Shown in pieces: positions 10,773 to 21,335 of a DNA stretch of 64,000 nt. The stretch comes from Artemia franciscana (taxonomy: Eukaryota; Arthropoda; Branchiopoda; Anostraca; Artemiidae). Under the pieces are notes generated by a model. It saw only the letters and a program-made list of their open reading frames with translations. It was not told the origin of the DNA and searched no databases. The stretch covers positions 42,262,291 to 42,326,290 of the forward strand of contig NC_088875.1 in NCBI RefSeq assembly GCF_032884065.1, read 5' to 3'. Every line of letters begins with the position of its first letter. Within the stretch, counting starts at the first letter, position 1. The position numbers and the translations under genes were made by a program.

Positions 10773-10773
<1 letters not shown>

Positions 10774-10779
10774 ACTCAC

Positions 10780-11633
10780 TCGGTAAAAAAAAAACGCCAG
10801 GCGTGTCTCGGGCTTTAGGTTTGTAGTGTGGTTTGGCTGTTTAAAAAAAATGGCTATAAACCTTCTCGATCTATTTGAAAAAGATAAAAAAAAAAGCAGA
10901 TCAAACAAGCTTTGGTCTACATTGCCTTGCTGACGCTTACTTTGAGGACAGCTTAGTAACTTGTTCTTTCGCAGATACAATCTTTAGGTATGACAGCGAA
11001 TGGTCCGTTTAGGTATCTTAGTATTCCAAATCACTCCATAAATGGCAGTCCCTGTCGTGCAAAGACCCATGCGTTTTCGGTTCCTTTTTGTACAAGAAAC
11101 AGGTTTGTATGACCTACCATATTTGGATTTGTAATACCAGATGATTTTCTCGGGCGTCTAATTTATTCCGTGAATCATCACCAGGTTTCAATTCAGCTTG
11201 AGTAACTAGCTAAAAATGTTGTTACAAGTTAGTTATTATTTGGCAAAACATGGCGATAGCTTCGTAATTTTAAAGAGTTTATGGATGTCTATATTTGGTG
11301 TCCATAATTCAGACATATGTGTTTACTGGAAAATTTAATTTTCGGTGAAACCTTTTATTTTGGTTAAATATGCCCCCACATATGGGATACAAACAGAGTG
11401 AAAAACGTTTAAAAATGATCTGGTTAATGAGATTGAGCTGGCAACTCAATCTCAATTAAGTGAATTTCTGAAATAAAGTTTAACCTTATTTCTGCAATGC
11501 TTTTTGTCAAAAGAAACCCCAAGTGACAATTCTAACGAAAAAAAGCCTTTGGTATTATATTCAGTTTTAAAATATTAAAATATCCCTCTGGGATTTTTAG
11601 GCTCTTAAATTGCAACTTTACTTTGAAACTAGC
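10780..11633. other. No gene seen
   Basis: Mixed-composition single-copy-looking sequence with no motif I recognise. Confidence 0.4.
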
Positions 11634-11645
11634 GTTAAAACATTT

Positions 11646-12016
11646 GTTTAGCGGATTTTTCTGGGTACCCGGCTGACCGACTGTATTTCAAACAGAAGGT
11701 TGTACGAAAAATGTGGTTCAATCCCGCTCTCTAGGGCTACAACGAAAGAAAGGTTGAGATGGCTAGGCCACGTTCTGCGGATGAAGGATGACAGATTGCC
11801 GAAGATTGTCCTTTTTGGCCATCCGTCTGGGGCTAAACGGAAAGCAGTTCGTCCTCGTCTGGGGTGGAAGGATGTCATAAATAAAGATTTAAAGGAAATG
11901 GGAACTTCCTGGGAGGGTGTAAAAAGAGAGACCTTTGATAGATTGGGTTGGAGGAGGAGCGTGCGTAGCTGTGTTGGTCTCAGGCGGCTTGGTGCTGCTA
12001 TGAATTAGCAGTAGTA
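11646..12016 (+). mobile_element. 5'-truncated LINE insertion with 12-bp target duplication
   Basis: GTTAAAACATTT lies directly on both sides, at 11634-11645 and 12017-12028, a perfect target-site duplication. The 371-bp insert begins inside a reverse-transcriptase C-terminal reading frame and ends in a short AGTAGTA tail. That is the signature of target-primed reverse transcription with 5' truncation. The encoded tail (LRWLGHVLRM, then DRLPK, then a W-x-D...DL block and a DR-x-x-WRRSV block) is typical of the C-terminal extension of endonuclease-type non-LTR elements. A second copy of the same 3' end lies inverted at 15961-16045. Confidence 0.92.
11652..12008 (+). pseudogene. LINE reverse-transcriptase C-terminal fragment (118 codons, intact)
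   Basis: An uninterrupted frame runs from the insertion's truncated start to a TAG stop eight bases before the insert end. Motifs in order are NRRLYEKCGS, ERLRWLGHVLRMKDDRLPK, a basic GAKRKAVRPRLGWKDV block, DLKEMGTSWEGVK, and DRLGWRRSVRSCVGLRRLGA. This is the region after the polymerase core in many animal non-LTR elements, and the catalytic motifs are absent. The lack of stops and the clean target duplication suggest recent insertion. It is truncated and not a functional gene. Confidence 0.88.
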
Positions 12017-12029
12017 GTTAAAACATTTA

Positions 12030-12440
12030 CCACTGCGGTATTCGTCGGTTAATAGAAAAACATTCAAGAATTATGCTTATGTTACATCTCAGAAAACCGG
12101 TTTCACAGCTACAAAAACAAGTGATGGATAATACAATGCATTGGACTTAGACAAAATGCATTGGACTTGTACAATTTAGGCTATATATTTGCAAATTAGG
12201 GGAGGATAGGTTAGATTGCCATAATTTTGTATCTAAAGTATTATTTTATCATCATGTTTGGTTATATTTCATCAGGATTAACCTAACTTTACTTCTTGGG
12301 TGTGTTTCCAATAACCAATAAGTACCACTACTGCTACTAACTCATGTCCCAGAGATCCTCATGGGTCGCAATAGGTCAAATCCTTACCAAAGTTGCTTCC
12401 AAAAATATAAAATCTAAACCTCCATCTCATCGAAAATTAA
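12030..12440. other. No gene seen
   Basis: AT-rich. CATCAGGATTAACCTAACTT and the neighbouring words recur in part near 55500-55560, so at least 12240-12320 belongs to some dispersed repeat. Confidence 0.4.
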
Positions 12441-12444
12441 TTGC

Positions 12445-13470
12445 CGATAGAAAATCATGTTTTCCGAAACATCACCAAAATTTTCGTTCGCTATGTCTGG
12501 CAACGGGCACCAGTACTTCCACTATTCCCGTGTTTCGGGCTTCCTATCATGGATAGTCATGTTTTCCAAAACCTCGGCAAAAATTAATGTTCTAAAGGTC
12601 CAACAACGAACACCAGTACTTCCACTATTCTATAATATTTTGGGATTTGGCTGAGAAAGTTGTGTTTTCGTAAATCTCACCGGAAATTAAACGCTAAAGA
12701 AAATTGTATTTTCCAAAACCTCACTAGTGTTCACCGTGGCTGGCAGCAGGCACCAGCACTTCCGCTATTCCCAAATTTTTCAGGATTCGCTGATAGAAAA
12801 TCATGTTATCCAAAACATCACCGGAAATTTATGTTAGCAATGTCCGGCAACGGACACCATTACTTCCACTATTCCTGGGTTTTCGGGCTTCCTCTGATAG
12901 ATAGTCATGTTTCCGAAACCTCGCCGAAAATTAATGTTCTAAAGATCCAACAACAAACACCAGTACTTCCACTATTCTATAATTTTTCGGGATCTGGCTG
13001 ATAGAAAGTTATGTTTTCCTAAATCTCACCGAAAATTAATCTCTAACACAAAATTGTATTTTCCAAAACCTCACAAGTGTTCATAGTGGCTGGCAGCAGG
13101 CACCAGCACTTCCGCTATTCCCGGATATTCCAGGTTTCGCTTATATAAAATCAGGTTTTACAAAACCTTGTCGATAAGTAATGTTCGCAATGTCTGGCAA
13201 CGACACTAGTAGGCTACTTCCACTATTCTCGAATTTTTGGGAAATTTACTGATAGAAAATTGTGTTTTCATAAATCCCACCAAAAATTAACCGCTAATAG
13301 AAAATTATACTTTCCAGAACCTCACCGAAAACTAATGTTCGCATCCACTATCCTATCCTCTATCCTCCACTATCCTCTAATTTTTGGGGGTTCACTTGAC
13401 AGAAAATTGTGGTTTCTGAAATTGCAGCGAAAATCAATGTTCGCAAACAAAATAAACGGTAACTCAATAT
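12445..13470 (+). repeat. Trimeric higher-order minisatellite, about 350-bp period
   Basis: Units begin near 12445, 12552, 12653, 12790, 12895, 13000, 13141, 13251 and 13396. Most start GATAGAAAATCATGTTTTCC or a variant and contain CACCAGTACTTCCACTATTC. Units 1, 4 and 7 resemble each other best, as do 2 and 5, and 3, 6 and 8. The array is therefore a trimer (about 105+105+140 bp) repeated two to three times. Frames through it are open for up to 119 codons because of the repeat and not because of coding selection. Confidence 0.85.
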
Positions 13471-13780
13471 ACAAATCTTTATTTTTGGGGGATGCAGCGG
13501 TAACTAAATGTACAAATATTTATTTTTGGGGAGACTTGGAGAATCCAATTTTCCTTCGGGGAAGTTTTAGGACTAAGGAACTTGGGGATTGTGGACTCAG
13601 AAAAACCATTTCGATGTAGATTCAAGCTGGTTTTGCGATTACTAATGCGGGAGTAAACAAAATATTCATAACAAACCTCCAAATTCTGGAATAAATAGAA
13701 CTTCATTTCCTTCCTGTTCCAAGAATAAGGGAAACTCAACCCGCAACTTTTTTTCTTGTAAACGACCTTGCTTAATGTCT
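13471..13780. other. No gene seen
   Basis: The flank contains two tandem TTTATTTTTGGGG phrases but no recognisable gene. Confidence 0.4.
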
Positions 13781-15112
13781 TAAACTTTATAATACTGTCA
13801 TTTACCAGACCTGGCTTAAAGTCTAAAATTTAACGATATCCTTATTAAATGACTTGGCTTAAAGTATAAATTTTTATGATATCTTCATTTAAAAGGTCTG
13901 GATTAAGGTCTAAGTTTTTATAATTCCCTCATTTTGAGCGACCTGGCTTAAGGTCTAATTAATCCTCATGAAATGAGAAATGAGTCATTTGAGATGAGAG
14001 TCATGAGAGTAATGATATTCAGTCATGAAATAAGTCTAATGATATCCTTGTTTAAACAACCTGGCTTAAGGTCTAAAAATTTTATGATATCCTCTGTTAA
14101 ACGACCAGGCTTAAGGTATAAAATTTTATGATATCACGATTTGAACGACCTGGCTTAAGTTCTAAAATCTTATGATCCCCCTGTTTAAACGACCTGGCTT
14201 AAATTCAAATTAATGCTCATGAAATGAGAAATGAGTCATTTGAGATGAGAGTCATGAAATATGTCTAATGATATCCTTATTTAAACAACCTGGCTTAAGG
14301 TCTAAAATTTTATGATATCATCATTTAAACGACCTGGCTTAAGGTCGAATTATTCCTCATGAAATGAGACATGAGTCATTTGAGATGAGATTCATGTAAT
14401 AGGTCTAATGATATCCTTATTTAAACAGCCTGGCTCAAGGTTTAAAAATGTTATGATATCCTCATTTAAACGATCAGGCTTAAGGTATAAAATTTTATGA
14501 TATCCTGAATCAAACGACCTGACTTAAGGTCTAAAATTTTATGATATCCTCTGTTAAACGACCTGGTTTAAGGTCTAAAATCTTATGATCCCCCAATTTA
14601 AATGACCTGGCTTAAGGTGTAATTAATCCTCATGAAATGAGAAATGAGTCTATTGAGATGAGAGTCATGAAATGAGTCTAATGATATCCTTATTTAAGTA
14701 GCCCGGCTTAAGGTCTAAAATTTCATGATACCCTTATTTACACATTCAGGCTTAAGGTCTAAAATTTTACGATATCCTCATTCAAACGACTTGGCTTAAC
14801 TTCTAAAATTTTATGATTCCCCCATTTAAACGACCTGACTTAAGGTCTAATTAATCCTCATGAAACGATAAATGAATCTATTGAGATTAGAATCATGAAA
14901 TGAGTCTAATGATACCCTCATTTAAACAACCTGGCTTAAGGTCTGAAACTTAACGATATCATCAATTAAACGACCTGAATTAAGGTATAAAATTTTATAT
15001 CTTCATATGAGGTATAAAATTTTATATCTTCATATGACCTGGCTTGAGATCTAAAATTTTATGATATCTTCATTCAACCGACCTGCCTTAAGGTCTGAAA
15101 TATTATGATATC
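13781..15112 (+). repeat. 44-bp satellite with interspersed longer units
   Basis: The basic unit is about 44 bp: CGACCTGGCTTAAGGTCTAA, then AATTTTATGATATCC, then TCATTTAAA. At least five places (near 13970, 14222, 14362, 14636, 14862) carry an inserted block with ATGAAATGAGAAATGAGTCA and GAGATGAGAGTCATG. This gives irregular higher-order spacings of roughly 140-275 bp. The array is about 1.3 kb with mild divergence between units. Confidence 0.92.
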
Positions 15113-15710
15113 AATCTGGTTACCAAAAATACACTTTTGCATGTCAACATCGTTACATATCAAAAAATATTTTAAACCTTTTAATCGGTGCAAAGACTGT
15201 TCATGCTTCTATCAAGTTTTCTTCCTGGCATTAACTAGAAAATTATTGGGTATCAAAAAATAAAACAAAATGAAATTAAATCAATGGTCATTAATATCAA
15301 ATAAAAAAAACTTCAAAACAATTTATAACATTCAAACATCACAGAAGACTATCGAAATATATCGAGAGAAACAATAATCCTTGGCACATGTTAACAAAAC
15401 ACACCGGGACGTGGATAAAGATAGGACAGCCAAGAAGAAAACGTCTTTCCGGTCGTTGGAGTCCGGTCGTCCGGTCCGGGAAACTCTCAATTTCTCCTAG
15501 AAGAAAAACAAACTTAACCAACTTAAAGCTTCAAAATATTCAAAAATTTCGTAAACCAAAGATTTTTAAAATACAATTCAACCCCCAAACAGCTCAACCC
15601 AAAGAAACAGGGAAATATACCAACGGGTCTTGGTGATTTCACAGGAAGATGGGGATTAAAACTTGCCAGCGCCACAAGCAGTGTAGCATCTGGCGACTTC
15701 ATTAAAAAGT
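15113..15710. other. No gene recognised; GC-richer patch
   Basis: Around 15400-15500 the sequence becomes GC-rich (GACGTGGATAAAGATAGGAC, TCGTTGGAGTCCGGTCG). It is open for 82 codons on plus and 60 on minus. Neither translation shows motifs I know, and no convincing splice pair was found. It could be a dispersed repeat or an exon. Confidence 0.3.
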
Positions 15711-15736
15711 AGACTAGATTTTTGCTTATAATAATT

Positions 15737-15850
15737 GTTGATAGTTGTTAATTAATTAGTTAATTAATTAGATAGTTAATTAATTAATTAGTTAATTAAT
15801 TAGTTAATTAATTAGTTGTTAATGAATTAGATAGTTGTTAGTTGTTAATT
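15737..15850. repeat. TTAATTAG microsatellite
   Basis: Imperfect reiterations of TTAATTAG, interrupted by GATAGTTGTTAA. It lies in the left arm of the fold-back unit and is much shorter in the right arm. Confidence 0.85.
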
Positions 15851-15960
15851 AGAGAGAAAGCTGGGTTATTGATATAATAATCTGCAATATCACATGTTAA
15901 AAGCTGCAACTTCTTTGTAAGTGTTAATAAAGCAGCATTTTTTTATTTTTCAACAATTAT

Positions 15961-16045
15961 TATTACTACTACTACTACTAACAACAGACCGCAGTACCAA
16001 GCCTCTGAGGCCAACACAGCTACGCATGCTCCTCCTCCATCCTAA
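15961..16045 (-). mobile_element. Second copy of the LINE 3' end
   Basis: Read on the minus strand, GGAGGAGGAGCATGCGTAGC continues to TGTGTTGGCCTCAGAGGCTT and ends in (TAG)n. It matches the last 75 bases of the LINE insertion at 11646-12016, with a longer triplet tail. Only the extreme 3' end is present. Confidence 0.85.
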
Positions 16046-16109
16046 TTAACAACTAACAACTCCTTCATCAGCAATTATTATAAGCAAAAAAATCTAGTCT
16101 GCACACAAT

Positions 16110-16555
16110 AAACCTTGGAAAGCAGGGAGAAATCTCGGCAAGTTAAATAAGCTAGTTTCATTTAAGCTGGTAGGCCTAGTTGTGACACATTTCTGCTTTA
16201 ATTACCTTCCCCTCATTATAAAATTCCTAGAACGACAAGCATACAGACACTTAGGATAAAACAAAATTGCCTAATACCAGGTGGCGTTGGTAATTTTCCT
16301 TTTTGACACTAGCACCAGTTTTCTCTTTTATTAGTTCCACATACGCTTTAGCCCAAGCCCTAAACAACTCGACTGTAAAACCTTCAACCAAACATGAATT
16401 TGACATCGCACTATCAAATTTTTTTTTTATTATTATTTTTTTTTACATTAGTGATTATGGACAAGCAATATCCATTTTTCTAATAGCTCCTACAGAATAT
16501 CTGTCGAAATAATAATAATAAAAAAACAATACAAAAACAATCAAACACCCAGGGG
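16110..16555. other. No gene seen
   Basis: AT-rich. A 69-codon frame at 16303-16512 has no recognisable feature beyond hydrophobic residues encoded by T-rich sequence. Confidence 0.4.
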
Positions 16556-16559
16556 CACT

Positions 16560-16700
16560 GATTCACAAGAATTTATTGAGGGAGAGGGGGGACTGCAAAA
16601 TGTATTTTAATACCTACATGTGGGAAATTCTGTTGTCTTTTTTTCAACGGAAATCCAAAAAAGGTATTTTTAAGTGAAACTACTAAAAAAGTGTGTTTTT
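16560..16700 (-). repeat. C-run repeat (family C), degenerate copy
   Basis: It contains GAGGGAGAGGGGGGACTGCAA, a TTTTCAACGGAAATCC segment and AAAAAAGGTATTTTTAAG, matching the inverted layout of the other family C copies. Confidence 0.45.
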
Positions 16701-16911
16701 TTTTAAACTCTTATTGGCCCGCTGCATAAGCCTTCACATAAAATGGCTAACTTTGGAGGTATTAATTGCAAGTGTATTATGAGTGGTGCTTACATGAGTA
16801 GCTCCCCCCCCCTCTGTAGCAAAATAAAACATTGTTGGAGGTTATTTTAACAGAGAATGATTACGAGAAGCACCTTGTGTCGTATATTTCCTTTTCACGG
16901 TCGAGATTAAC

Positions 16912-18236
16912 ATTATTATTATTATTATTATTATTCGAAAAGAAAAGAAAACACATAACAACAACAATAATAAAGATCCTAGAAGCGAACTTGTTAAGGA
17001 CCAAAACAACAAAAAATTGAAAATGAATAGGAGAGAGAAAAAAAAAGAAAAGAGAAAACAAGGGTAACTAAAGCAAATTGAACAAACATTTAGAGAAATA
17101 TAATATCAAGGTTTTAGTACATTGTTATATAGCGTCCGAAAACTTGTGGATAGCTCGACACTGGAGGGTATTAAATTCCATTGAATTATAGATTTATAAA
17201 TTGGGGATCGCTGGGCGGAACTAGAGATACACCTGGGGACAATGAAAGAACGGTTGGATGAACGGAGACAGTGGCCTTCAGAATTATTACTGATAAAATA
17301 AGATAATAAGTGGGGAGGAAGATTTTTATGGTAAGCGGAGTATGCAAGGGATAGATTTAATTTTTTGATGATTTGTTCAAAAGGGATAATACCAAAATCG
17401 GAGTACAAGTCCTTGGTGGGATATAGTCGTGGCAACCGAAAAACTGCTTTGACGGCACGGTTTTGAGCAGATTTTAATTTATTGGTAACTGAAGGATAAG
17501 TATTGCCCCATACACATCCGCAGTATGAGATATATGGGTAAATAAAAGAATAATAAAGGGTGACAAGGATATCGGGAGGAAGAAAATAATTCACACGATT
17601 AATTATACTTACCTGTCGCAAAATTATGGCTCTGATATAGGACAAATGTGTTGCAAATGATAGGCAGGAGTCTATGTGGACACCAAGAAACTTGGCAACT
17701 TCGACCTGCGGGAGGAGATTGGTAGAATATTTTAGGCCAAGTGCTGGCTGAACTTCATTTTTTTTGTAAGGGGTTTGAAATAATACCACCTGACTTTTCT
17801 TGCTGTTAATGGTCATGCAGTTAACGAGACACCACTCCTGTACTCTATTCAGAAGGGTTTGAGTAGAGGTGACGACGGATGGTAAATTAGGACCGGTGAT
17901 GAAAAAGTTGCTATCGTCAGCAAAAAGTACTGGGTGCACTGATGGGCCCAGGTCCGTAATCAAATCATTAATATAAAGGAGAAAAAGTATTGGACCAAGA
18001 ACAGAGCCCTGTGGGACGCCCCTCCGGACAGGTAGGGGATGTGAAGTCACCCCGCCCAGTCTCACACTCTGTACTCTACCAGAGAGATAAGAGCCGAACC
18101 ATGAGAAAGGAACTCGGCGAATCCCTAGGTTATTGAGTTTACTTAATAAAACACTGTGATCAACCATGTCAAAGGCCTCTAAAAAATCCAGAAATAAGCC
18201 CAATACAGTATTTTTACTAAGATACCTGTGAAATTA
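16912..18236 (-). mobile_element. 5'-truncated non-LTR retrotransposon with (AAT)n end
   Basis: The reverse-transcriptase frame at 17106-18203 is followed on the minus strand by about 170 bases of T-rich 3' sequence, ending in an (AAT)8-like run (16912-16935 as ATT on plus). Several LINE clades end in such short triplet repeats. The 5' side is lost: an in-frame TAA lies just upstream of the N-terminal polymerase block and no endonuclease is present. I could not identify a target-site duplication. Confidence 0.75.
17106..18203 (-). CDS. Non-LTR retrotransposon reverse transcriptase, partial (365 codons)
   Basis: This is the polymerase part of a LINE ORF2, which copies element RNA into DNA at the target site. 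The frame has no stops. Motifs in order: LFLDFLEAFDMVDH (block 3, with the catalytic Asp), VRRGVPQGSVLGPILFLLYI (block 4), LFADDSNFF (the catalytic F/YADD), LLNRVQEWCLVNCMTINSKK (block 6), KFLGVHID (block 7), then a C-terminal region with YISYCGCVWGNTYP and LKSAQNRAVKAVF. The arrangement resembles CR1/Jockey-type elements. The first residue is encoded by TTG and is only where the frame is conventionally opened; the real protein continued upstream through lost blocks and an endonuclease. Alternative clade assignment is possible. The FADD motif and lack of stops suggest recent decay only by truncation. Confidence 0.9.
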   Translation of the reverse strand: MGLFLDFLEAFDMVDHSVLLSKLNNLGIRRVPFSWFGSYLSGRVQSVRLGGVTSHPLPVRRGVPQGSVLGPILFLLYINDLITDLGPSVHPVLFADDSNFFITGPNLPSVVTSTQTLLNRVQEWCLVNCMTINSKKSQVVLFQTPYKKNEVQPALGLKYSTNLLPQVEVAKFLGVHIDSCLSFATHLSYIRAIILRQVSIINRVNYFLPPDILVTLYYSFIYPYISYCGCVWGNTYPSVTNKLKSAQNRAVKAVFRLPRLYPTKDLYSDFGIIPFEQIIKKLNLSLAYSAYHKNLPPHLLSYFISNNSEGHCLRSSNRSFIVPRCISSSAQRSPIYKSIIQWNLIPSSVELSTSFRTLYNNVLKP

Positions 18237-18239
18237 ATT

Positions 18240-19124
18240 TGAAAAGGCTTTCGTAAGCCCCCTTCTATGTGGTTTACGCGTTCGTAGTTGGCCTGCACTT
18301 TGGGGAGAGTTTCAAGTGTAGTTAGAGGGGATTCCACTCAAACTCAATTCAAATGATTTGTTGTTGTCTTGATTGGTCAATTCAGTTTAAGAATTTTGTC
18401 TTTAAACCTTGCATTCTAGAAAAAAAAAGCCTTTGAGTAAAATAGCGTTCAGTTTGATCCTGAAGAAAGAAAAGATGCTGGAACTTATACATGTAGTAAA
18501 GATATCAGTAAAAAAAGGACGTGAGATATAGGATTTCAAACTCCTATTTTGATTACAAGGTACACGTTTATCAATCTTTAAGTTTGTACGCGCACCCTTT
18601 TAGCACTGGTTATGTCTCAACAAAATTCTATTTAAGTTCAATTACTATTTACCTCCCTGAGCCTTAGAGATAAATTTTTCATATTTATATAGTTATTTAT
18701 CTATGCACCCCCTTCTGAGACAATTAATTTATTCCTGTTTTACAAATTCATAATTTTGCTATAGCAGTGAAAATTGTAATGTCAGGAATAACTTAATGTG
18801 ACTTTAATTGCATACGTATTTTTGATAACTGTTGTAAGGTTATGGCAGCACTTATCCCAGTTTTCTGTACTTTCCCCAAGTTCCCCTATCTGCCTCAAAT
18901 TTGAACTATATGTCTCTAAGTCTCTTATGAGGTTTTCATTGGCTATTACTGACGCTTTGACTAAAACCATGAAATACCACTTCCCCTTTCAATAGCCGTG
19001 CGACAGTGAAAAACACCTCTGATTAGCTGGAAGTGATGTCATGCGATCACTTTCTTCTTCTGATTCAAGTTTGGGACTTTTGGTGCAGTTTCTAACACCT
19101 GCCATACTTGCCCATGTGTTCTAA
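18240..19124. other. No gene seen
   Basis: AT-rich. Complementary 60-codon frames at about 18780-18995 have no recognisable motif. Confidence 0.4.
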
Positions 19125-19132
19125 CAGTGCAC
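19125..19132. other. Target-site duplication of the hAT element (left)
   Basis: CAGTGCAC lies immediately before the element and is repeated exactly at 21328-21335. Confidence 0.93.
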
Positions 19133-21327
19133 CAGTGTTTCCACTGTGGGGATTTCCCCCCTAAAATGGGGATTTTTTAAGTCTTTTAGGGGCGAGAGTT
19201 TTTTTTAGGGATTTGGGGATTTTCTAGGGATTTTTCCTCTCCCATGGACTTTTAGGGAAATTTTTGGGTGTTTTCCTTTAATTCGTTCATCATCATCATC
19301 TTCTTGATCAGAGAAGCAGGATAATTCGATTTAGGATCTGTTTCCTTGCGAATTGAACTTGGAATCACAGAGAAAAACTTCTTCAGTTGCTTAAAAAATT
19401 TCAACACCACACAGATTTTGAGATGTACAGGAGTCCTAAGTAACAAACTAGCAACAAAGAACTGTTTGAAACAGTTCCATGCTGATGTGGGCTTCAAACA
19501 ATAATTTCAGCTTGGACTGTTCTCGATTAATGGAGTCATATGGTTTGTCATTTTTGGGTTGTTTTTTCATAAGATTATTTGGTAGATAGCATGTCATTTT
19601 TTTACAGGTCAGATAAATAAAGTTATAATATATTTTGATAGTTTTATAGGGTACGTAGTTGTTCTTACTGTAGTAAATTTTTTTGACAAGCATTGCATGT
19701 ACGATTCTTTTTCTCCACAGTACTTGTATAATGTTTACGATTTTTGTGAAAAATCAAAAAAACTTGAACTCGAACTTGTAGCCAGCTTTATAAGTACTGA
19801 CGTGAATAATAGAGGTAGGCTATAACTGTTCGAACACCTCTCTTACCGTTTCATTACCCTAGTTTTTAACAGACAAACAAACTGACAGCCATTTTTAAAA
19901 ACAATGGCACATGTAGGAATAAATGGATTGTGTGTTTTTGGCAAGCCTACGTACCCAGGGGAAAATCATGAACCTTCATATTATGATTGGTAAATATTTT
20001 GTTGTTCATTTTTTTTTACTTACAAATAAAGTGAACATACCACTCGATGTCTTTTTTTACGTTCTTTACAAATATAACAATAATACAACACTTATGTCGC
20101 AAATTCAAATTTAAGCACAATTTGAGCTCTTGAAACCAAAATATTTCTAGTTTTGGGGTATAAACAAAGCTTAAAACATTGGTCTCAGCATTGAACTTCC
20201 TGCAGAAGGACTACGTGGAATCAACTAATGCTTTAGAAATCGATGTGAACAATGGGAAGTTTTAACTTCCCCTTGAAAGCGTTTACTTGGGTCCGAACGG
20301 ACAAGATTCCCTCTGTACGTCAAGGTCAGTTACCGCCGTCCCCCCTGATTCAATCTAAGTAGTTCTCAAAGCTGCACAGGCGTTCCATATCAAAGCAGTA
20401 GGCCAGATACAGAAAAGGTTCCATTTCTAAGACGACATTTACAAATATGCTGAAATGGCTGACCCAGTGTCAGCCCAATCACTTCAGCCTGCCTCTCTGC
20501 TACCTTTTGTTAGGAAGTATGGACAGATCCCATGGGACGGAACCAAAACCGAGCAGGAGTGGAGGAGGCAGAGCCTCATCGATGTTGAAAACGTCAAAAC
20601 AATGGATGCCGTGACCTGCTGGTGTTTGGTATTGGTGAAAAAAAAAGGCTGCCGGTACAGAATTTGTATCCTAACCAGAAACTGAAAGTATTATTTATTT
20701 CCACTGTTCTATTTTCAAATGTCAATGTCGAGAGGTTTTTCAGTGCTGTAAAAGTAGTAAAAACTGGCCGTCAGAATAAATTGAAAACATAAACTTTGCG
20801 GGGGATTCTAAAAACAAAATATGGAATGAAAAGGGCTCAAGAAAGTGTGGAATGTGAAGATGATCAGTTACTTCACCACATGAGAACGGTGAAAGCTTCA
20901 GCCACCGTACAAAAAATGTTGAAGACACATCAGGGGAAGATAAGGTCTGATTACGTTTTACAAGTTACGATTGAATAGTATTAAACATCTTGTACTGTAA
21001 TCTACATTACAGTATTACATTTTCTTTTCTATTTGCTTAATATTATTTGAAGTATATTTGAAGCTATTTGTTTTTAGCTGATGATTAAAAAGCGCTTTAA
21101 ACCGCATGACAAGACATTCTATCATGGTAGTGATAGCTAGACTTCAATTTAAGAAGCCAAAATATGTTACCTTTCAATAGTACGGGTAAAATGAGATAGG
21201 GAGAAGTGGTTCAAAGAGTAATTAGAAATAGGGAGATTTTTAGGGATTTTGGAACTGACGATGGGGATTTCTAGGGATTTTTCAGCTCCTTATTAGGGAC
21301 TTAAAAAATGAGAAAGTGGAAACACTG
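19133..21327 (+). mobile_element. hAT-superfamily DNA transposon, 2195 bp
   Basis: The ends are perfect 13-bp inverted repeats (CAGTGTTTCCACT / AGTGGAAACACTG) flanked by an exact 8-bp duplication, CAGTGCAC. Both features define hAT insertions. Both subterminal regions hold clusters of GGGGATTT and AGGGATTTTT words in the same sense, plausible transposase-binding repeats. A decayed transposase with a recognisable hAT dimerisation region lies inside. Host-looking AT-rich sequence separates the left end from the transposase remnant. Confidence 0.95.
20175..20978 (+). pseudogene. Decayed hAT transposase (middle and C-terminal region)
   Basis: Frames joined by eye give an upstream part with LNFLQKDYVES and VYLGPNGQDSL, a segment with ASLLPFVRKYGQIPW followed by TEQEWRR, and then, after a frameshift near 20640, the C-terminal block NVNVERFFSAVKVVKTGRQN, LKT, stop, and TLRGILKTKYGM. 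The last block matches the hAT C-terminal dimerisation domain: 'N..VER.FS..K..KT..RN.L...TL..LL..KY'. Several in-frame stops (for example after LKT) and at least one frameshift make it non-functional. The N-terminal BED-type zinc finger and the catalytic first aspartate region were not recognised. Confidence 0.85.
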
Positions 21328-21335
21328 CAGTGCAC

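Larger units (their letters stand above)
15711..16103. repeat. Fold-back unit enclosing a LINE tail and TTAATTAG repeats
   Basis: AGACTAGATTTTTGCTTATA followed by ATAATTG opens the unit and recurs inverted at its right end (about 16064-16102). Inside these, AGTTGTTAGTTGTTAATTA at about 15834 pairs with its reverse complement at about 16043. One arm carries an expanded TTAATTAG tract. The central part holds the inverted LINE tail at 15961-16045. Confidence 0.75.

Noticed and set aside
13781..15112. CRISPR-like array of short repeats
   Set aside because: The window is eukaryotic. The units are contiguous tandem repeats without unique spacers of constant length, and no cas gene is present.
17604..17617. 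ATACTTACCTG, matching the 5' end of U1 snRNA
   Set aside because: It lies inside the reverse-transcriptase reading frame and no U1 sequence follows. Chance match.
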